Of a DNA stretch of 64,000 bases, positions 9,839-18,133 are shown piece after piece; within the stretch, counting starts at the first letter, position 1, and each line of letters opens with the position of its first letter. The position numbers were made by a program, and so were the translations under genes. Source of the stretch: DASQBT01 sp049578545 (lineage in GTDB: Bacteria; Pseudomonadota; Gammaproteobacteria; Burkholderiales; Thiobacillaceae); NCBI GenBank assembly GCA_049578545.1, contig JBAUMF010000008.1, positions 1 to 64,000 of the forward strand. Direction: 5' to 3'. The notes below the pieces were generated by a model that did no database searches, had not been told where the DNA came from, and was given only the letters and a program-made list of their open reading frames with translations.

Positions 9839-10495
9839 TCAGGTGATCCGTTCTGCGGGCTCGTTACCGCGGGCAACTCTGCAACGAGAAGATCGAATGA
9901 GCAGACCTCCTGCGACTATCAACAACGAAAGGGTTGAGGGTTCAGGTACCGCCGAAACCCGCAGGGCCCATGGACCAAATTGCTGTTGCCACACCCCCGG
10001 AGAGGTCTCAATCCATGACGTGTCAATGCTTCCGACACTGGGTGCTCCCCCACCCACGCGCCCAAGGGCCACCGGAGCCGAGTCGAGAAATCTCGACGTT
10101 ACCGTGATGATGTCCGGAACCGCAATTTCTGGAACTGCGATGTCGAGAAAAGTATCCGTTGCAGAGACAGCGATCCCTGTCAGCAGGCCGCTATCCCAGA
10201 TCAGGGTGCCCGGCGCCCCGCCCAGACCGTCATTCGCATAAATCTGTGTTTCTATATCCGCCACGATGTCGGTGTTCTGGCCGTCAATTGCCCAGGATAA
10301 CTGGACAATTCTTCTCGCATTGCCGCCCAAGGTAATTTCATTGCCAACCTGGCAGCATGCCGGCCCGAAAATGGACCCAGATGCATTGACCGTGTTGTCA
10401 AAGACAACCTGGATGGGCTGGGCTTGAGCGGTACCTGCGCCAATGCCGCTCAGCGCAAGCAGTGTGATGCTCGACAATCGAGTAAGGTATTTCAT
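9839..10495 (-). CDS. PEP-CTERM sorted exoprotein
   Basis: A 218-aa exported protein. It has a signal peptide (about 1-25, cleaving near TAQAQ), a beta-rich body with no recognised enzyme motif, and a C-terminal PEP-CTERM signal: AVPEPSTLSL, a hydrophobic stretch LLIVAGGLLI, then Arg-rich RSSRCR. PEP-CTERM proteins are recognised by exosortase (EpsH/XrtA type) and are associated with exopolysaccharide and biofilm. Twelve residues follow the basic cluster (VARGNEPAERIT), more than usual, so the stop may have shifted. No exosortase is in the window; one must exist elsewhere for this to be processed. The gene stands alone. Confidence 0.85.
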   Translation of the reverse strand: MKYLTRLSSITLLALSGIGAGTAQAQPIQVVFDNTVNASGSIFGPACCQVGNEITLGGNARRIVQLSWAIDGQNTDIVADIETQIYANDGLGGAPGTLIWDSGLLTGIAVSATDTFLDIAVPEIAVPDIITVTSRFLDSAPVALGRVGGGAPSVGSIDTSWIETSPGVWQQQFGPWALRVSAVPEPSTLSLLIVAGGLLIRSSRCRVARGNEPAERIT

Positions 10496-10602
10496 GATTT
10501 CCCTCTCATGTTACTGAAGCATGGAATGGTGCATTTGAGCCTGGCCGCTTTGGCCGCGCGAGATGTCCTTCTGGGCTTGCAACGGATTTGAACGAGAGCA
10601 GA

Positions 10603-11310
10603 TCAGACCCGATTATCTTCCTTCCTTGGCCTGCCTACCCCTTTCGACGCCGTTCGGCGCTGGGTCAGGGTTTCGATCTGCGCCTTGAAACGCGCGCCTC
10701 CCAGCGCCCAGCCCTTGTGCGTGCATTCCCGGATTTCCTTCAGCTCGTTGTTTGAAATGGCCGCGCGGAACAACTGGCGGTAGGCGCCTTGCCGCTCCGT
10801 TGCGGTGCGGCCCAGGCGCAGATATTCCCTGTGGGGCGTCAGCCAGTCTGCATTGGGCCCGGCTTCGCCCAGCGCATCGAAAGCGTAGCTGGACCAGGAA
10901 TAGTCTCGCGGGTGCGCCACCATGCCTGCCCGAACGGGGTTGAGTTCGATATACCGCATCACCGTCAGCAAATACCGTTCGCTGTCCACCACCGTGGCGC
11001 GATAGCGCCCTTCCCATAGGGTGCCGCTGCGACGGTAGCTGAAGTTGAAATACTGCACATACTTTCTTCCCACCGACTGAAAGACCTTGCTGATGCTGTC
11101 ATCGTTTCCGGGCGTCGCCAGCAGATGAATGTGGTTGGTCATCCAGACGTAGGCGTGGATGGTCAGGCCATGCTTCCTGGCCGCTTCCACCAGGCAATCG
11201 CGGAAGAACTGATAGTCGGCATCGGCGGCAAAGATGGCCTGGCGGTTATTGCCGCGCTGGATGATGTGCTGCGGCTGGCCAGGGACGACGTAGCGGGGAA
11301 GACGGGCCAT
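10603..11310 (-). CDS. REP-associated tyrosine transposase (RAYT), Y1/HUH family
   Basis: A 235-aa single-strand transposase of the IS200-like RAYT group, which nick DNA at REP palindromes. The metal-binding HUH motif is H60-I-H62 (WMTNHIHLLATP), the catalytic tyrosine lies in YVQYFN (84-89), and the conserved RYIELNPVRAGMV and YSWSSY follow. The start MARLPRYVVPGQPQHIIQRG is the family N-terminus. The gene lies between imperfect inverted repeats (see the element entry) and is joined at its 5' side to a cut lipase gene. All motifs are intact, so it may be active. Confidence 0.93.
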   Translation of the reverse strand: MARLPRYVVPGQPQHIIQRGNNRQAIFAADADYQFFRDCLVEAARKHGLTIHAYVWMTNHIHLLATPGNDDSISKVFQSVGRKYVQYFNFSYRRSGTLWEGRYRATVVDSERYLLTVMRYIELNPVRAGMVAHPRDYSWSSYAFDALGEAGPNADWLTPHREYLRLGRTATERQGAYRQLFRAAISNNELKEIRECTHKGWALGGARFKAQIETLTQRRTASKGVGRPRKEDNRV

Positions 11311-11368
11311 GGCGGGTGTGCGTGAACGTGTTTAATAGGCCGTAGCATAGCAGGGAAATCGTGTCTGA
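10603..11368 (-). mobile_element. RAYT element with short imperfect inverted flanks
   Basis: TCAGACCCGATT at 10603-10614 and AATCGTGTCTGA at 11357-11368 are inverted copies with one mismatch, and they bracket the RAYT gene. The right copy extends as GGGGTCAGACACGATT on the minus strand, a context often seen next to RAYT genes. Just beyond the right flank, the reading frame of a lipase-like gene is broken. The boundaries are inferred from these flanks, not from comparison with an empty site. Confidence 0.5.
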
Positions 11369-11631
11369 CCCCATTCATTCCTTGTCGCTCCCAAAGCACC
11401 GCCAGCATTTGCCAACCAGTCAACTGCCGTACCAGTGCCAGCGAAAGAGATGACAATATTCTTTCCCTGCTGGAAAGAAACTGCTTCAAAACCGTCAGGA
11501 AGGGATCGGTAATTGCCAACATTCCAACCTGATGGTGTTGGAATTTGATTGATGACATTTCGAGTGGATATGTAAACAGCACCTGCCATTAATGCTTCAT
11601 CAATGATTTGCTGCGGTGTAGGTAATGTCAT
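11332..11631 (-). pseudogene. 5' fragment of a second RTX lipase gene, cut by the RAYT element
   Basis: The 99-aa frame starts MTLPTPQQIIDEALMAGAVY and contains GFEAVSFQQGKNIVISFAGT. These align with the N-terminus of the intact lipase next door (ALMAGASYIS, GFEAATFIDG, NNIVISFAGT). Homology ends near ALGATRNE, after which the frame runs through the RAYT flank (WGQTRFPCYATAY) and stops. The catalytic GHSLGG, the rest of the hydrolase and the RTX repeats are gone. It begins 40 nt after the lipoprotein at 11671-12390, the same order as the intact pair. If expressed, it would be an inactive stub. Confidence 0.8.
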
Positions 11632-11670
11632 GTTTATCTATCCTTAGAAAATTTGTAGCATTGCCAACGT

Positions 11671-12390
11671 TCAATTCTTGTTTTGATTGTCTTTAGATTG
11701 TGTTGGCGCAACAGGAATCATACGTTTGATACCACCTGGCGATTCCCATCCTCCCCCTTTCATTTGAACTAATTCTGGGCAACGGTTCTCTTCTATTGCA
11801 AACGGTTTGCGAATGATAGTTTTGTATCCTTCCGCCCGAATGCCTTGGTTTTGTTCATTGACTTGCTCAATGGTATAAAATGATTTGAGCAGTTCAGTAG
11901 GTGGACTACCCACTATGACGTTAATCTTTGTCAGTTCAGCAGGAAACTCTTCCATGGGAATACGTTTCCAAGTTTTTCCAACATACTTAAACAATATATA
12001 GGGTGGATTAGGACGCTTCCATTTATTGAAACCTATGCATCCGGCGGGTCTGGCCGCAATGTAAGGGACACTCTTCACGACATCCAGTAGCAGTATGCTT
12101 AGATCGTTTAGATCTGGAGAGAAATCATTGAAGTCTGTCTTCCAGGTGACTTTCTGGTTTGTGCCTGGCAACATGAAGGTCACCGTTTCATCAAGCTCAG
12201 GGCGCTCACTACTCTCTATCGTGGCCGGGCCAAGATTGAAGTAGCGCTCAACAACCATCTTTTGGCCGTCATGCAACAGCACTTCTTCTTTCCAGCTCTT
12301 CGATCCAGAACATGCACTCATACTCACTCCCAGGGCCAGCACCAAACCGATTGTTTTGACTGCGTTCAAAATTCCACTTCCGTCATTCAT
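11671..12390 (-). CDS. Lipoprotein paired with RTX lipase (copy B), unknown function
   Basis: A 239-aa lipoprotein: signal peptide VKTIGLVLALGVSMSA and lipidation Cys27. The mature part begins SWKEEVLLHDGQ and has conserved blocks shared with the paralogue at 14201-14971: FMLPGTNQKVTW, a segment around CIGFNKWKRPNPPYILF, and YKTIIRKP. The start overlaps the stop of the RTX lipase by 4 nt (ATGA), so the two are translationally coupled. I know no function for the family. Pairing of a secreted lipase with an envelope lipoprotein is reminiscent of lipase effectors and their periplasmic immunity lipoproteins; that is inference. A role as secretion helper or lipase foldase is the alternative. Confidence 0.8.
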   Translation of the reverse strand: MNDGSGILNAVKTIGLVLALGVSMSACSGSKSWKEEVLLHDGQKMVVERYFNLGPATIESSERPELDETVTFMLPGTNQKVTWKTDFNDFSPDLNDLSILLLDVVKSVPYIAARPAGCIGFNKWKRPNPPYILFKYVGKTWKRIPMEEFPAELTKINVIVGSPPTELLKSFYTIEQVNEQNQGIRAEGYKTIIRKPFAIEENRCPELVQMKGGGWESPGGIKRMIPVAPTQSKDNQNKN

Positions 12391-14198
12391 GCCGCATTCC
12401 TTGTAGGCGCATTTCCATAGGGCGTATCATTTGCCGCAGCCATCATGTTGAAACGGTCAATGACGATCAGAAGCGTTGTGACTGTAGTTAGCTGAGTGCC
12501 ATCGATTTCGACCTTGCCTTTTCCTAGCGGGTCAATGATCGTCATCCTGCCCGTACCGCCAGACGTCACCAGGTCAAACGTATCGTTCCCGCTGCCCCCA
12601 TAGACGACATCATTGCCAGAACCTGCGATCAACACGTCGTCGCCGGTCCCCGCGATGAGGGTGTCATTACCGGCACCGCCCATCAGGGTGTCATTGCCGG
12701 ATGCCCCGCCCACCAGCAGGTCGTTGCCGGTACCCCCTATCAGATCGTTGGCGGTGATGCCGCCCAGCATGAAGGCGTTCAGGCCGTTCGTTTCGGTGGC
12801 AGTCATGCCGCCGGTGCCCGCCTGGATGAACCAGTCGGTCAGGGTGGGGAGTGTTTTGACAATCAGGCCGCGCTCTGCGGATGTCAGATAAGACAGTCCG
12901 TCGGTGCCTTGTGGTGGATTGCCAGAGCTATTGGGAAGCAGGTAGTAGATCAAGTACGCGCCATAGCCTCTGGCCTGTTCCAGCGATGCGGCGACATCGG
13001 TCATGGCAAATTCAAGGCCAGCCGTCACCGCATGAAAAAGTTCCTTCTGGCCGGTCGCGTCGGTCGCATTGGCTCCGGAGTAATACGACTGCATGTCAAA
13101 GGCAATGAGCGCATCGGTCAGGTTCTTGTCGCTCATGGTCAATCCACCTGTTTGGGCGATGGCCCACAGGTCGGTGGTGAAGCGGGTGACCATGTTGTCA
13201 CCAGTCGAGCCGTTGCCGGAGGTGATGGATGTTTTAGAGACCGGATTGTATCCGGCCTGGTGGTTGACGATGAGAGCGAGGAAATTGGGAGCTGTTTTAT
13301 TGAGTGTATTTTCAGGATACGCAAATAATTGGGAATCAAAAATCAGCTTGAGCAGATCAGTAAGCTCGAACGTCACATCGTTCAACGCTAGACCTATGGG
13401 CGCCGACTGTTGGCTTTGCAGAAAGGCGGTCAATAGTTCCTGGGAATGCAGATTCTCGCCCGATACCCCGAGGTTGTTGGTGATCGGCGAGGAAGGCTGT
13501 GAGGACTGTTCCGTACCGATGGTATGAAACAAAGAATATGGTAGATCGGCAGAGAGAATCTGTCCGGCAACGCTGATGTCCGTCACCATTCCGGCGTTTG
13601 GGATGGTTCCGGAACTTCCTTGAAGCAAATTGGAAATGTAATTATTCAGCGGGGCAAGCTCAAGAGGAGTATAACGCGGCTGTCCCAGACTATTGACCTC
13701 ACTGGTCAGGTAATTCATCAGCGCCTGGGCATCCAATTGGGCTGATTTTGCAAACGGGGCTTGATCAAAAGTAGTGGCTTCTACACCGAAGAACACGCCG
13801 ATCAATGCGGCAAGACCACCTCCCAACGAATGCCCGGTCAGCGTTATAACAGCATTTTGATTGACGTCCTTGACCTGCAGGTAATAATCCGCTGCCTGCT
13901 TGAGTTGATCAGATAGGATTAATCCTGTTCCTAGTGCGAAGTCGGCTTGTTTATCAGGATTGGTTAGTACAGTCCCACCGTCACCGTTTGTGCCGGCGAA
14001 GGAAATGACAATGTTGTTGCTCTTATCTATCGAGGTACCATCGATGAACGTGGCAGCCTCAAAGCCACTGGTTGAATCGTTTTTATAATAATCCGTTGCC
14101 TGTATCCAACCCTTTGGAACAGCGAATCGATTTATAGGGGCGCGGTTCGAAATGTATGAGGCACCAGCCATAAGCGCGTATTCGAGTTGAGTCGGCAT
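12387..14198 (-). CDS. Secreted class 3 lipase with RTX calcium-binding repeats
   Basis: A 603-aa protein. The N-terminal half is an alpha/beta hydrolase of the lipase class 3 type: the oxyanion region NNIVISFAGTN (61-71), the nucleophile elbow TGHSLGGGLAALIG with Ser124, then TTFDQAPF. The last part carries nonapeptide RTX repeats (GGTGNDLLVGG, GNDTLMGGAGNDTL, GSGNDVVYGGSGNDTF; about residues 480-550). A tail of about 60 residues without repeats would be the type I secretion signal. There is no N-terminal signal peptide, as expected for type I export. It is flanked by two related lipoprotein genes on the same strand, and a broken HlyB-type exporter lies upstream. Probable substrates are phospholipids or acylglycerols. 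Secretion now needs an exporter from elsewhere in the genome. Confidence 0.88.
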   Translation of the reverse strand: MPTQLEYALMAGASYISNRAPINRFAVPKGWIQATDYYKNDSTSGFEAATFIDGTSIDKSNNIVISFAGTNGDGGTVLTNPDKQADFALGTGLILSDQLKQAADYYLQVKDVNQNAVITLTGHSLGGGLAALIGVFFGVEATTFDQAPFAKSAQLDAQALMNYLTSEVNSLGQPRYTPLELAPLNNYISNLLQGSSGTIPNAGMVTDISVAGQILSADLPYSLFHTIGTEQSSQPSSPITNNLGVSGENLHSQELLTAFLQSQQSAPIGLALNDVTFELTDLLKLIFDSQLFAYPENTLNKTAPNFLALIVNHQAGYNPVSKTSITSGNGSTGDNMVTRFTTDLWAIAQTGGLTMSDKNLTDALIAFDMQSYYSGANATDATGQKELFHAVTAGLEFAMTDVAASLEQARGYGAYLIYYLLPNSSGNPPQGTDGLSYLTSAERGLIVKTLPTLTDWFIQAGTGGMTATETNGLNAFMLGGITANDLIGGTGNDLLVGGASGNDTLMGGAGNDTLIAGTGDDVLIAGSGNDVVYGGSGNDTFDLVTSGGTGRMTIIDPLGKGKVEIDGTQLTTVTTLLIVIDRFNMMAAANDTPYGNAPTRNAA

Positions 14199-14200
14199 GA

Positions 14201-14971
14201 TTATTTCCCTTTAAAAAATCGCGCACATGGACATTCGTTGGATGAAACAGCCTTCATCTCGCAGTAGCTTAAACACGCTTGATAAGTATGCTGAGACTTA
14301 AAAAACCCGAGACCTTCCCATCCATCATTGGTATGTATTAACTCTCCGCATCCTTGTCCCTGCCCCCCATACGGAATCGGCTCCCTCAGGATGGTGCGGT
14401 ATTCGGGTTGAGGGTAACCATTAATAATTTGACGAATCATTTCGGAGGTTATAAAGCTCGTACCCAATCTTTTCACTTCCGTGTCCGGCATGGAGAAGAG
14501 TAGATTGGGGGTCTTAATTTCTGCAGGAAGCTGGCTAAGCTGTATGCGTTGCCAGTCCTTGCCGTTATATTCGAAGATCACATAAGGTGGGTTGGGCCGG
14601 CGCCATTTGTTGTATGACAAGCAGCCCATGGTATCTGCTACCAAATAGGCTCTGCCCCTGAAAATATCAAAGGCCAGCGGCAGAAAATTTGCGCTGCCGA
14701 CATTCTCGCTGTAATGATCTTCCCATCGGATAGTTTGACTTGTGCCTGGCATGGTAAAGGTCAAGCTTTGCTCTTTGTAGGGCGGCTCTTGCCCAATCTC
14801 ATGTCGACCACCGTGCTCAACCGAGCGTGTCACGATGACCTTGCTGCCGTCATGCAGCAACACTTCTTCCTTCCAACTCGTTGATTTTGAACATGCACTC
14901 ATGCTCACTCCCAGGGCCACTACCAGGCCGATTGTTTTGATTGCGTTCATCAACCTATTCCCGTTGCTCAT
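14201..14971 (-). CDS. Lipoprotein paired with RTX lipase (copy A), with Cys-rich C-terminal extension
   Basis: A 256-aa lipoprotein, paralogue of the 239-aa protein downstream: signal peptide IKTIGLVVALGVSMSA, lipidation Cys27, and then SWKEEVLLHDGSKVIVTRSV. FTMPGTSQTIRW, a block around CLSYNKWRRPNPPYVIF and YRTILREP match its partner. A 30-residue C-terminal extension contains four cysteines (CLSYC, ECPC) that the partner lacks, and may come from a junction after recombination. It ends 2 nt before the RTX lipase start and begins overlapping the stop of a third lipase remnant. Function unknown; protection against the cognate lipase is an inference from pairing. Confidence 0.8.
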   Translation of the reverse strand: MSNGNRLMNAIKTIGLVVALGVSMSACSKSTSWKEEVLLHDGSKVIVTRSVEHGGRHEIGQEPPYKEQSLTFTMPGTSQTIRWEDHYSENVGSANFLPLAFDIFRGRAYLVADTMGCLSYNKWRRPNPPYVIFEYNGKDWQRIQLSQLPAEIKTPNLLFSMPDTEVKRLGTSFITSEMIRQIINGYPQPEYRTILREPIPYGGQGQGCGELIHTNDGWEGLGFFKSQHTYQACLSYCEMKAVSSNECPCARFFKGK

Positions 14972-15030
14972 GCGGCTTTCCTTGTAGGCACATTTCCATT
15001 GTCCGTATCAAACATGGCGTATTGATTGCA
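14968..15030 (-). pseudogene. 3' end remnant of a third RTX lipase copy
   Basis: The minus-strand frame ending at TGA 14968-14970 reads RCNQYAMFDTDNGNVPTRKAA. It aligns with the last residues of the intact lipase, RFNMMAAANDTPYGNAPTRNAA (shared: R-N, A, DT, GN-PTR-AA). As in the intact unit, this stop overlaps the ATG of the next lipoprotein as ATGA. The rest of the copy is missing, and the broken ABC exporter begins 45 bp further right. It shows that the lipase-lipoprotein unit was present at least three times. Confidence 0.65.
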
Positions 15031-15074
15031 GCGCATTAATGAAACCGGATTTGCTGAATCAGGTTGTATCTGCT

Positions 15075-16240
15075 TCATTCATTCCTCCCTGCCTGCGCTA
15101 CTGCTGCCAGACTCCCCGCCCCAATCCTCACCACCTCATCCACCTGCAGGTTCTTCGGCAGCGCATGGGCGATGAACAGCATGGTGACCTTGCCCCGCAG
15201 CTGGTTCACGGTCGCGGCAAAGTGCTCTGACGTCTGGGTATCCAGGCTGCTGGTGGCTTCGTCGAACAAAAGTATCTTGGGTTGTTTGAGGAGCGCCCGG
15301 GCAATGGCGATGCGCTGTTTCTGCCCGCCGGAGAGCCCGACCCCCCGTTCACCGATCTCGGTCTGGTAGCCCTGCGGCAGCTTCTCGATCGCGTCATGGA
15401 TCTCCGCCATGCGACAGGCACGCACGATGTCCTCGAAGCGGGCATGGGGGTTGGCCAGTTGCAGGTTGTCGTACAGGGTGCCGGAGAACAGGATGGTTTC
15501 CTGCGGCACCACGCCGAAGCTGTGGCGCAGCTCATTAGCAGACAAGTTGCGGATGTCGTTGCCGTCCAGCTTGATGGTGCCGTCGTTTGGCTGGTAGAAG
15601 CCTTGCAGCAGTTTGGCGAGCGTGCTCTTGCCGGAACCTGACGGCCCCATGATCGCGACCACCCGGCCGGGTTCAACCTTGAGATGAAAGTGCTGGTAGA
15701 GGAACGGCAGGGCGTCGGCGTAGCGGAAGCTCAAGTCCTCGATCTCGATCCGTCCTCGCCCTTCCCGCACCCGGCTGGGCAGGATGGAGTACGGCTCGGC
15801 CGGCGCGTTCATGATGTCGCCCAATCGCGAGACCGAGAGACTCGCCTGCTGGAACTGCTGCCACAGGCCGACGAGCCTCAACATGGGCTGGGAGACGCGG
15901 GCGGCGAACATCTGGAAGGCGACCAGCATGCCGATGGTGAAATCCACCCGGTGCATGACGATCCAGGCGCCCATCACCAAGATCAACAGTGTCATGGTCT
16001 GCTCCAGGGCATTGGCGACCACGTTGTAGGTGTTGGCCACCTGGCGCACGTCGAACCCGGAGCGCAGGTACTCGGCCAGGTAGTCACCGTACTTGGCCTT
16101 GATCTGCGGTTCCATCTGCAGGCTCTTGACGGTTTCCAAGCCGGCCACGTATTCGGTGGTGAAGGCCTGGTTGCGCGCGCCCAGCAGAAACTGCTCGTTG
16201 AGCCGGGTGCGGAAGACGGGCGCCATGATGAGGTTGGATG
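15075..16240 (-). pseudogene. 5'-truncated HlyB/RtxB-type type I secretion ABC exporter
   Basis: The 383-aa frame keeps the last membrane helices (TMTLLILVMGAWIVM and neighbours) and a complete ATPase: Walker A GPSGSGKST, FGVVPQETILFSGTLYDNL, signature LSGGQKQR, Walker B ILLFDEATSSLD, switch FIAH. Full-length HlyB homologues are about 700 aa; the C39-like domain and the first four helices are missing. The homologous frame continues a few codons upstream of ATG 16226 (SNLIMAPVF) and then meets an in-frame TGA, so the gene is broken rather than miscalled. No membrane-fusion (HlyD) or outer-membrane partner is nearby. It was probably the exporter of the adjacent RTX lipases. Confidence 0.85.
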
Positions 16241-16288
16241 GTGATCAGGCGTGACGCATGGATTCAAGGTTGAACTCCATTACCTTGG

Positions 16289-16660
16289 CTACAGCAGTAT
16301 CAGCGCCAGGACATTCCGACCTTCCGCCATCAGGATGTTGTAGGTGCGGCAGGCTGCGCCGCTGTCCATCACATCGAGACCGATTGCGGCCTCAACCAGT
16401 GCGCGGCTCAGGCCGGGGTGAGGGAAACGTAACTTGGCTCCCGTTCCCAGCAGCACCATTTCCGGTTTGAGCTGGGCCAGCTGCGAAAAGTGCGCTTCGC
16501 TCAAATCCTCGAAACGGATTTCGCTCCATTCTTCCAGATGCAGGGACTGCGGGGTGATCACCAGGCTGGTGGTATGGCGCTGGCCGCTGATTTCCACATA
16601 GCCTTCGCCATACCCGCTGAAACTGTAGAGGCCGGAAGGGTTGGAAAGATGCAGTTTCAT
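16289..16660 (-). CDS. Mth938-like domain protein (DUF498)
   Basis: A 123-aa protein of the Mth938/NDUFAF3-like fold (DUF498/DUF598). Family hallmarks are SLVITPQSLHLEEW near residue 32-45, LKPEMVLLGTGAKLRFPHP and the closing CRTYNILMAEGRNVLALILL. The mitochondrial relative assists complex I assembly; bacterial function is unknown. Its ATG overlaps the clc stop (ATGA), so it is translated with the upstream channel gene. Confidence 0.88.
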   Translation of the reverse strand: MKLHLSNPSGLYSFSGYGEGYVEISGQRHTTSLVITPQSLHLEEWSEIRFEDLSEAHFSQLAQLKPEMVLLGTGAKLRFPHPGLSRALVEAAIGLDVMDSGAACRTYNILMAEGRNVLALILL

Positions 16661-18021
16661 TCCTGACTCTTCAAGCTATCGGGTGGGGGGGCTTTGGCAG
16701 CGTGAGCCTTGGCGGCGATGGATGCCAGCCTGCGGTAAAGCGGTTCCCGGTTCAGGATGCGGGAAACACTGCTGGCAATGAAGGCAGTGGCAATCAGCGC
16801 CAGGGTCAGGCTGCGGTCGGAGGTCATTTCCATGACGATGACAAACGAGGTGATGGGCGCCCGGGTCACGCCAGCCAGATAACCCGCCATTCCGAGAATG
16901 GCGAAGGCGGCGTAGGAGGACGACTCGCCCCACCACGTGGCGAACTTGGCACCCAGTCCGGCACCGGTGGCAAGGGACGGCGCAAACAGTCCGCCAGGAA
17001 TGCCGCTGAGATACGATCCCAGCGTGGCAATGAATTTTGTTACTGGATAGACCATAGTTGCGGCATGCTCGTGGCCGATAATGGCTTTCGCTTCCTCGTA
17101 ACCCGTGCCGTAACTGTCGCCGCCGGACAGGAAGCCGACAGTAGCTACAACCAGGCCGCAACCAGCGGCCAGCGCGAGAGGGCGTTCCTGGCGGAGGGGG
17201 GCAAACGCATTCGAAGACATCACCAGCACAGAGGAAAACAAGCCACCGGCCAGACCACCCAGGATGCCGGTAGCAGGAACAGCGACCAGGCCCTGGTAAA
17301 AATCGATGGGTGCATGGTGAACACCAAAATAGGTGTAATTGCCCAACAGCACGATCGCCATCAAACCGGCGATCAGCACGCCAGTGATGAGGATGCCGCT
17401 GGTGCGTTCCTCAAACCCGCGGCTCAGCTCCTCGATGGCAAACACAATCCCGGCCAAAGGCGTGTTGAACGCTGCGGCAATTCCGGCTGCGCCGCCGGCA
17501 AGAATAAGGGCTTTGTCCATTCGGCGGATGTGCAATATCGGTACACGATGCAGGCTGTAGAGGATGGATGCACCGACGTGGACGGTGGGCCCTTCGCGGC
17601 CGATGGAGGCACCTGATATCAGGCCAAGCAGGGTAAGGGCGATCTTTCCGATCACAATACGGATCGATAACAGCTTTCTGTTCAGGGCATGGTTACCCTG
17701 GCGCAGTGCCCATATGACCTGTGGAATGCCGCTGCCTTCTGCACCCGGGAAAAAACGCTGCGTGAGCCAGGCGGCAAGCATGAACCCGAGCGGCGTTATC
17801 AGGAATGGCAAATAGGGATGCTCCCGCGCGAAGGCATGAAACAGGCGGTCCGTATGGGCAGCGGAAATGGCGTAGAAAACGGCAGTCAGCCCAACCGTCG
17901 CGGCGCCCAGCCAGAAAACGAGGCGCACGGCCCACAGACGCGGATGGATGAATCCGCGTCGGGCGCGTTTCATCTGTCGGCGCAAAACCTGTCTGTGGTT
18001 ACCGGGGATGAGTAAGCTCAT
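16657..18021 (-). CDS. ClC-family chloride channel/antiporter
   Basis: A 454-aa multi-helix ClC protein. The selectivity and gate motifs are present: GSGIPQV, GREGPTVHVG (gating glutamate), FAIEELSRGF (inner-side glutamates) and GGLFAPSLATGAGLG. The gating Glu together with the inner Glu suggests a Cl-/H+ antiporter rather than a channel, as in EriC-type proteins. ATG 18021 gives MSLLIPGNHRQVL followed by the first helix; the frame is open further upstream into the region shared with the divergent alaA promoter, but that part is not family sequence. There is no CBS domain. It is co-translated with the DUF498 gene. Confidence 0.93.
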   Translation of the reverse strand: MSLLIPGNHRQVLRRQMKRARRGFIHPRLWAVRLVFWLGAATVGLTAVFYAISAAHTDRLFHAFAREHPYLPFLITPLGFMLAAWLTQRFFPGAEGSGIPQVIWALRQGNHALNRKLLSIRIVIGKIALTLLGLISGASIGREGPTVHVGASILYSLHRVPILHIRRMDKALILAGGAAGIAAAFNTPLAGIVFAIEELSRGFEERTSGILITGVLIAGLMAIVLLGNYTYFGVHHAPIDFYQGLVAVPATGILGGLAGGLFSSVLVMSSNAFAPLRQERPLALAAGCGLVVATVGFLSGGDSYGTGYEEAKAIIGHEHAATMVYPVTKFIATLGSYLSGIPGGLFAPSLATGAGLGAKFATWWGESSSYAAFAILGMAGYLAGVTRAPITSFVIVMEMTSDRSLTLALIATAFIASSVSRILNREPLYRRLASIAAKAHAAKAPPPDSLKSQE

Positions 18022-18133
18022 GTTCTTAACAGGCGGCCGGTCGGCGGCCACAGTCACCATTGTACAGGCGCAGTTTGGCGTACCTGCTCCGCATTCAGTA
18101 AAATCCTGTTTCCATCTCACTTTTGGTTGCGGC

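Noticed and set aside
12550..12760. Short tandem repeats that could be read as a DNA repeat array or CRISPR
   Set aside because: They encode the RTX nonapeptides (GGxGNDxLx) of the lipase; there are no spacers.
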